From Rhizobium sullae (GTDB taxonomy: Bacteria > Pseudomonadota > Alphaproteobacteria > Rhizobiales > Rhizobiaceae): 64,000 nt of DNA. The notes under the pieces are model-generated. The model did not search any database. It was not told where the DNA came from and worked only from the letters and a program-made list of their open reading frames with translations. The position numbers and the translations under genes were made by a program. Location of the stretch: the NCBI RefSeq assembly GCF_900169785.1, contig NZ_FWER01000005.1, forward strand, positions 90,984 to 154,983. The letters are read 5' to 3'. This document shows positions 61,680 to 64,000 of this stretch, in pieces (the stretch's first letter is position 1; every line of letters begins with the position of its first letter).

Positions 61680-62648
61680 ATGTGCATGGCATGTTATGTC
61701 GACGAAGCGACCAAGAGCAAGATCATCGCCTACAATGCCGAATTCCATAAGGTGACGAAGAGCCCTTACGGAAACGATGACGAGATCGGCATGCTGAACC
61801 TCATCGACGCCAAGTCACGCTCGGCGATAATCGGCCGTACCGATGCCTCGAGGGTCTTCGACCTGTCGGTCGACCATTTCGTCGGCATGCCCGGCTGGTT
61901 CGGCGCCGGTGACCAGCCCTACCAGATCTGGATGACCCACACGCCGCAGGGCGAAATCGTCGCCAACACGATGGGCGTGACGCGCGAACAGAACGAACTC
62001 GTCGCCTATTCCGGCGACAGTATCTCGATGTACACCCATTGCGGCACGCATATCGATACGTTCAACCACTTCGGCTACAACGGCGAGATTTTCAATGGGT
62101 TCACGGCGCGGGATCACCTGGGCAGCCGCGCCTGGGATATTTGCGGTCCGGAAAAATATCCGCCGATTTTCGCACGCGGCATTCTCCTTGATATCGCGGC
62201 CATGCACGGCGTCGACACGTTGCCGCCGAGCCACCCGATCGGCAAGGCCGATATCGAGGGCTGCCTGAAGAAGCAGGGGCTGAAGATCCTGCCCGGCGAC
62301 GTGGTGCTGCTGCGCACCGGCCAGATGCTGCTGTGGCCCGACATGGCCTTCACCAGGAACACGCCCGGCCTCAACCGCGACGGTGCGGAATATATCGCCA
62401 AGCACGGGGCAATCATGATCGGCGCCGACAACCTGACGCTGGAGCAGACGCCGTCGGCACACGAGCTCAACTTCTTCCCCGTTCATACCTATCTGCTGGC
62501 GGAAGCGGCCGTGCCGATCCTCGAAATGGCCTATCTTGAGGAGTTGGCCGGCGAGAAGCGTTACGAATTCGCCTTTTTTGGTGCATGCATCAAATTGCGC
62601 GGAGCAACCGGCGCGCCGATGCGACCGGTGGCGATGCCGCTAAACTGA
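61680..62648 (+). CDS. Cyclase-family metal-dependent hydrolase
   Basis: 322-residue protein of the putative-cyclase family that includes kynurenine formamidase and isatin hydrolase. The metal motif HxGTHxDxxxH is intact: His120, His124, Asp126, His130 in THCGTHIDTFNHFGY. GILLDIAAMHGVDTLPPSHPIGKADIEGCLKKQGLKILPGDVVLLRTG and IMIGADNLTLEQTPS follow the family order. Members hydrolyse small N-acyl or cyclic amide bonds using Mn or Zn. The N terminus reads MCMACYVDEATK, with a Cys pair spaced as in the small MCxxC protein of the same operon. AAGGAG precedes the ATG. Confidence 0.86.
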   Translation: MCMACYVDEATKSKIIAYNAEFHKVTKSPYGNDDEIGMLNLIDAKSRSAIIGRTDASRVFDLSVDHFVGMPGWFGAGDQPYQIWMTHTPQGEIVANTMGVTREQNELVAYSGDSISMYTHCGTHIDTFNHFGYNGEIFNGFTARDHLGSRAWDICGPEKYPPIFARGILLDIAAMHGVDTLPPSHPIGKADIEGCLKKQGLKILPGDVVLLRTGQMLLWPDMAFTRNTPGLNRDGAEYIAKHGAIMIGADNLTLEQTPSAHELNFFPVHTYLLAEAAVPILEMAYLEELAGEKRYEFAFFGACIKLRGATGAPMRPVAMPLN

Positions 62649-62951
62649 GCTCGGGGTAGAAATCGCCCGCCGGGATATTCCAGAGGATTCTGCATTCTGA
62701 AATCCATTTCCTAGCGGTTTGGATGTTTACTTGACGCGGCGTTTGCGAAGGAACCTTCAGCCGAAGGTCGATCAGCGTGATCGTGAGCGTGAATTATAAT
62801 TCACAACATGAATTATATTGACATGCGCTGCGGCTTGCGTTTAGCTGTCCATACCGGACTTCGAGGAGGAAATCCGGTCATCACAGCGATCACCGGCGTC
62901 GATTTGGCGCCTTCGGGCTTTTGGGAGGGGCTTCGGCCTCGAGGAGGACAC
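62649..62951. promoter_or_regulatory. Promoter region of the last binding-protein gene
   Basis: About 300 bases between the cyclase-family gene and the next transporter. It holds a perfect 16-bp palindrome and a half-similar copy (separate entry). No terminator hairpin was recognised after the cyclase gene. Confidence 0.5.
62789..62821. promoter_or_regulatory. Candidate tandem operator with palindrome GTGAATTATAATTCAC
   Basis: Perfect 16-bp palindrome, followed three bases later by ATGAATTATATTGACAT, an imperfect second copy. Together they suggest cooperative binding of a dimeric repressor, such as a LacI- or GntR-type protein. About 150 bases before the binding-protein start. Confidence 0.6.
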
Positions 62952-63980
62952 TTGCGCACTTTTCTCAGCACGACCGCGATGGCGGTCCTTACGGCAACGC
63001 TTTTTGCAGGTTCCGCGGCCGCCGAAACGGAAAACCCGTTCCGCTGCAAGCCGGGCGAAAAATACGTCATGAACGTCATGGTGTCGGGCGTGGAATACTG
63101 GTTCCCCGTCTATGAAATGTTCAAGCAGGCCGGCCGGCAGCTCGGCTGTGAGACGGAATATACCGGCACGCCGGAATATGACGTCAACAAGCAGATCGCC
63201 ACCTTCGACCAAGCCTTGGCACAGAACCCGGCCGGCATTCTCGTGCATCCGATGAACTCCGATCCGTTCATCGAGCCGATCAACCGCGCGATCGACCAGG
63301 GCACAGCGGTCGCCACGTTTGCGGCCGACTCCCCGCTTTCCAAGCGCGTCTCCTTCATTACCTCGGACAACACCCGCGAAGGCACCTATGCCGCCGACGC
63401 GATCGCCGAGAAGATGGGCGGCAAGGGCGAATATGCGGTTCTCGAAAATCCGGGCCAGGACAACCATGACAAGCGCATCGTCGCCTTTATCGCCCGCATG
63501 GAAGAGAAGTGGCCGGACATGAAGCTCGTCGGTCGCGCGGCTTCCAATCAGGACCCGACCAAGGCCTATCAGGGGCTTTCGAGCCTTATTCAGGCCAATC
63601 CGAATCTCGGCGCGGTCTTCATGCCCGAAGCGAACTCGGCGATCGGCGCCGCGCAGGCAAGCAAGGAAAGCGGCGGCAAGGTCCTCGTCATGTGCGCGGA
63701 CGTCAATGCCAACATCCTCGACATGATCAAGGCCGGTGAAGTCTTCGGCTCGATCAACCCGAACCAGGGCATGCAGGGCTATATGGGCTTCATGCTGCTG
63801 TGGTTCGCCAAGCATCCGGAACTGATAGACCCGATGAACGACGCCAAGCGCTCCGGCTTCAACCCGATGAGCATTCCGGTCGTCGATAACGGCCTGTCCA
63901 TTGTGACGGCGGAAAATGCCGACGACTTCTACTGGGACAAGTACTTGAAGCGTCGCGGCACGAAGGGCATCGAGGAATAA
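62952..63980 (+). CDS. Ribose-type periplasmic sugar-binding protein
   Basis: 342-residue RbsB-like protein with a Sec signal (LRTFLSTTAMAVLTATLFAGSAAAE). A TTG start is preferred because GAGGAGG lies five bases upstream and the signal peptide begins there; an ATG 48 codons earlier falls in the operator. Blocks: MNVMVSGVEYWFPVYEMFKQAGRQLGCETEYTGTPEYDVNKQIATFDQALAQNPAGILVHPMN, FITSDNTREGTYAADAIAEKMGG and GSINPNQGMQGYMGFMLLW. Four Cys are few but present. The rest of its transporter must lie past the window. Not part of the polyamine-type operon. Confidence 0.88.
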   Translation: MRTFLSTTAMAVLTATLFAGSAAAETENPFRCKPGEKYVMNVMVSGVEYWFPVYEMFKQAGRQLGCETEYTGTPEYDVNKQIATFDQALAQNPAGILVHPMNSDPFIEPINRAIDQGTAVATFAADSPLSKRVSFITSDNTREGTYAADAIAEKMGGKGEYAVLENPGQDNHDKRIVAFIARMEEKWPDMKLVGRAASNQDPTKAYQGLSSLIQANPNLGAVFMPEANSAIGAAQASKESGGKVLVMCADVNANILDMIKAGEVFGSINPNQGMQGYMGFMLLWFAKHPELIDPMNDAKRSGFNPMSIPVVDNGLSIVTAENADDFYWDKYLKRRGTKGIEE

Positions 63981-64000
63981 GCTTCTGTGGATTGCCGTCC

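Overview
The window looks like accessory DNA from an alphaproteobacterium of the Rhizobiaceae (Rhizobium, Sinorhizobium or Agrobacterium type), probably a plasmid or chromid. The base composition is GC-rich, genes are tightly coupled with ATGA/TGATG overlaps, there are five ABC-uptake modules or part-modules, many family-specific regulators, and an erythritol locus in the gene order known from rhizobia and Brucella. No rRNA, tRNA or CRISPR array was seen.

Layout. (a) 1-7.5 kb: an amino-sugar or oligosaccharide module. It has the end of a six-hairpin glycosidase, NagB, an ABC importer split across a divergent promoter, and a ROK repressor; the same TTCGT-N7-ACGAA palindrome lies in the divergent promoter and before the repressor gene. 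(b) 7.8-15.6 kb: exported proteins next to their own regulators: a Sec-exported beta-propeller with a LysR, a Tat-exported LVIVD-type protein with a LysR, and AraC - Tat-exported aldo/keto reductase - exported formylglycine-generating-enzyme-like protein. (c) 15.6-19.5 kb: an integrase scar, vapBC, a B3/B4-domain protein and a divergent PaiB-like/MocR pair. (d) 19.6-22.8 kb: decaying DNA with a truncated LysR, a recombinase scrap, a frameshifted gene with an MbcA/ParS-like tail, an ABC-ATPase scrap, an ISL3-like transposase scrap and a gutted SDR gene.

(e) 22.8-42.7 kb: polyol catabolism. dhaK-dhaL run toward a complete eryA-eryB-eryC-eryD-deoR-tpiA-rpiB operon. A ribose-type ABC importer with a DUF2291 protein diverges from it, followed by a second DeoR regulator, a second FGGY kinase, a second GlpD-like dehydrogenase and a convergent class II aldolase. 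The expected flow is polyol uptake, kinase, FAD dehydrogenase, isomerases, then erythrose-4-phosphate, with a second branch whose substrate is unknown.

(f) 42.7-64 kb: the most unusual part. A LysR faces an operon of PxpA, a biotin carrier, biotin carboxylase, PxpB and PxpC, which together are the parts of a split urea-carboxylase-like enzyme plus a 5-oxoprolinase-type hydrolase. Next come a GntR/FCD regulator with two winged-helix domains and a long operon: a polyamine-type ABC importer, two SDRs, a CE4 (polysaccharide-deacetylase fold) protein of cyclic-imide-hydrolase size, a small MCxxC protein, a CobW GTPase, a signal-less paralogue of the importer's binding protein, an amidase broken by a frameshift near its end, and a metal-dependent cyclase-family hydrolase. 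Together they suggest uptake and ring-opening of a cyclic amide or imide. That substrate is an inference. The window ends with a ribose-type binding protein behind a strong palindrome.
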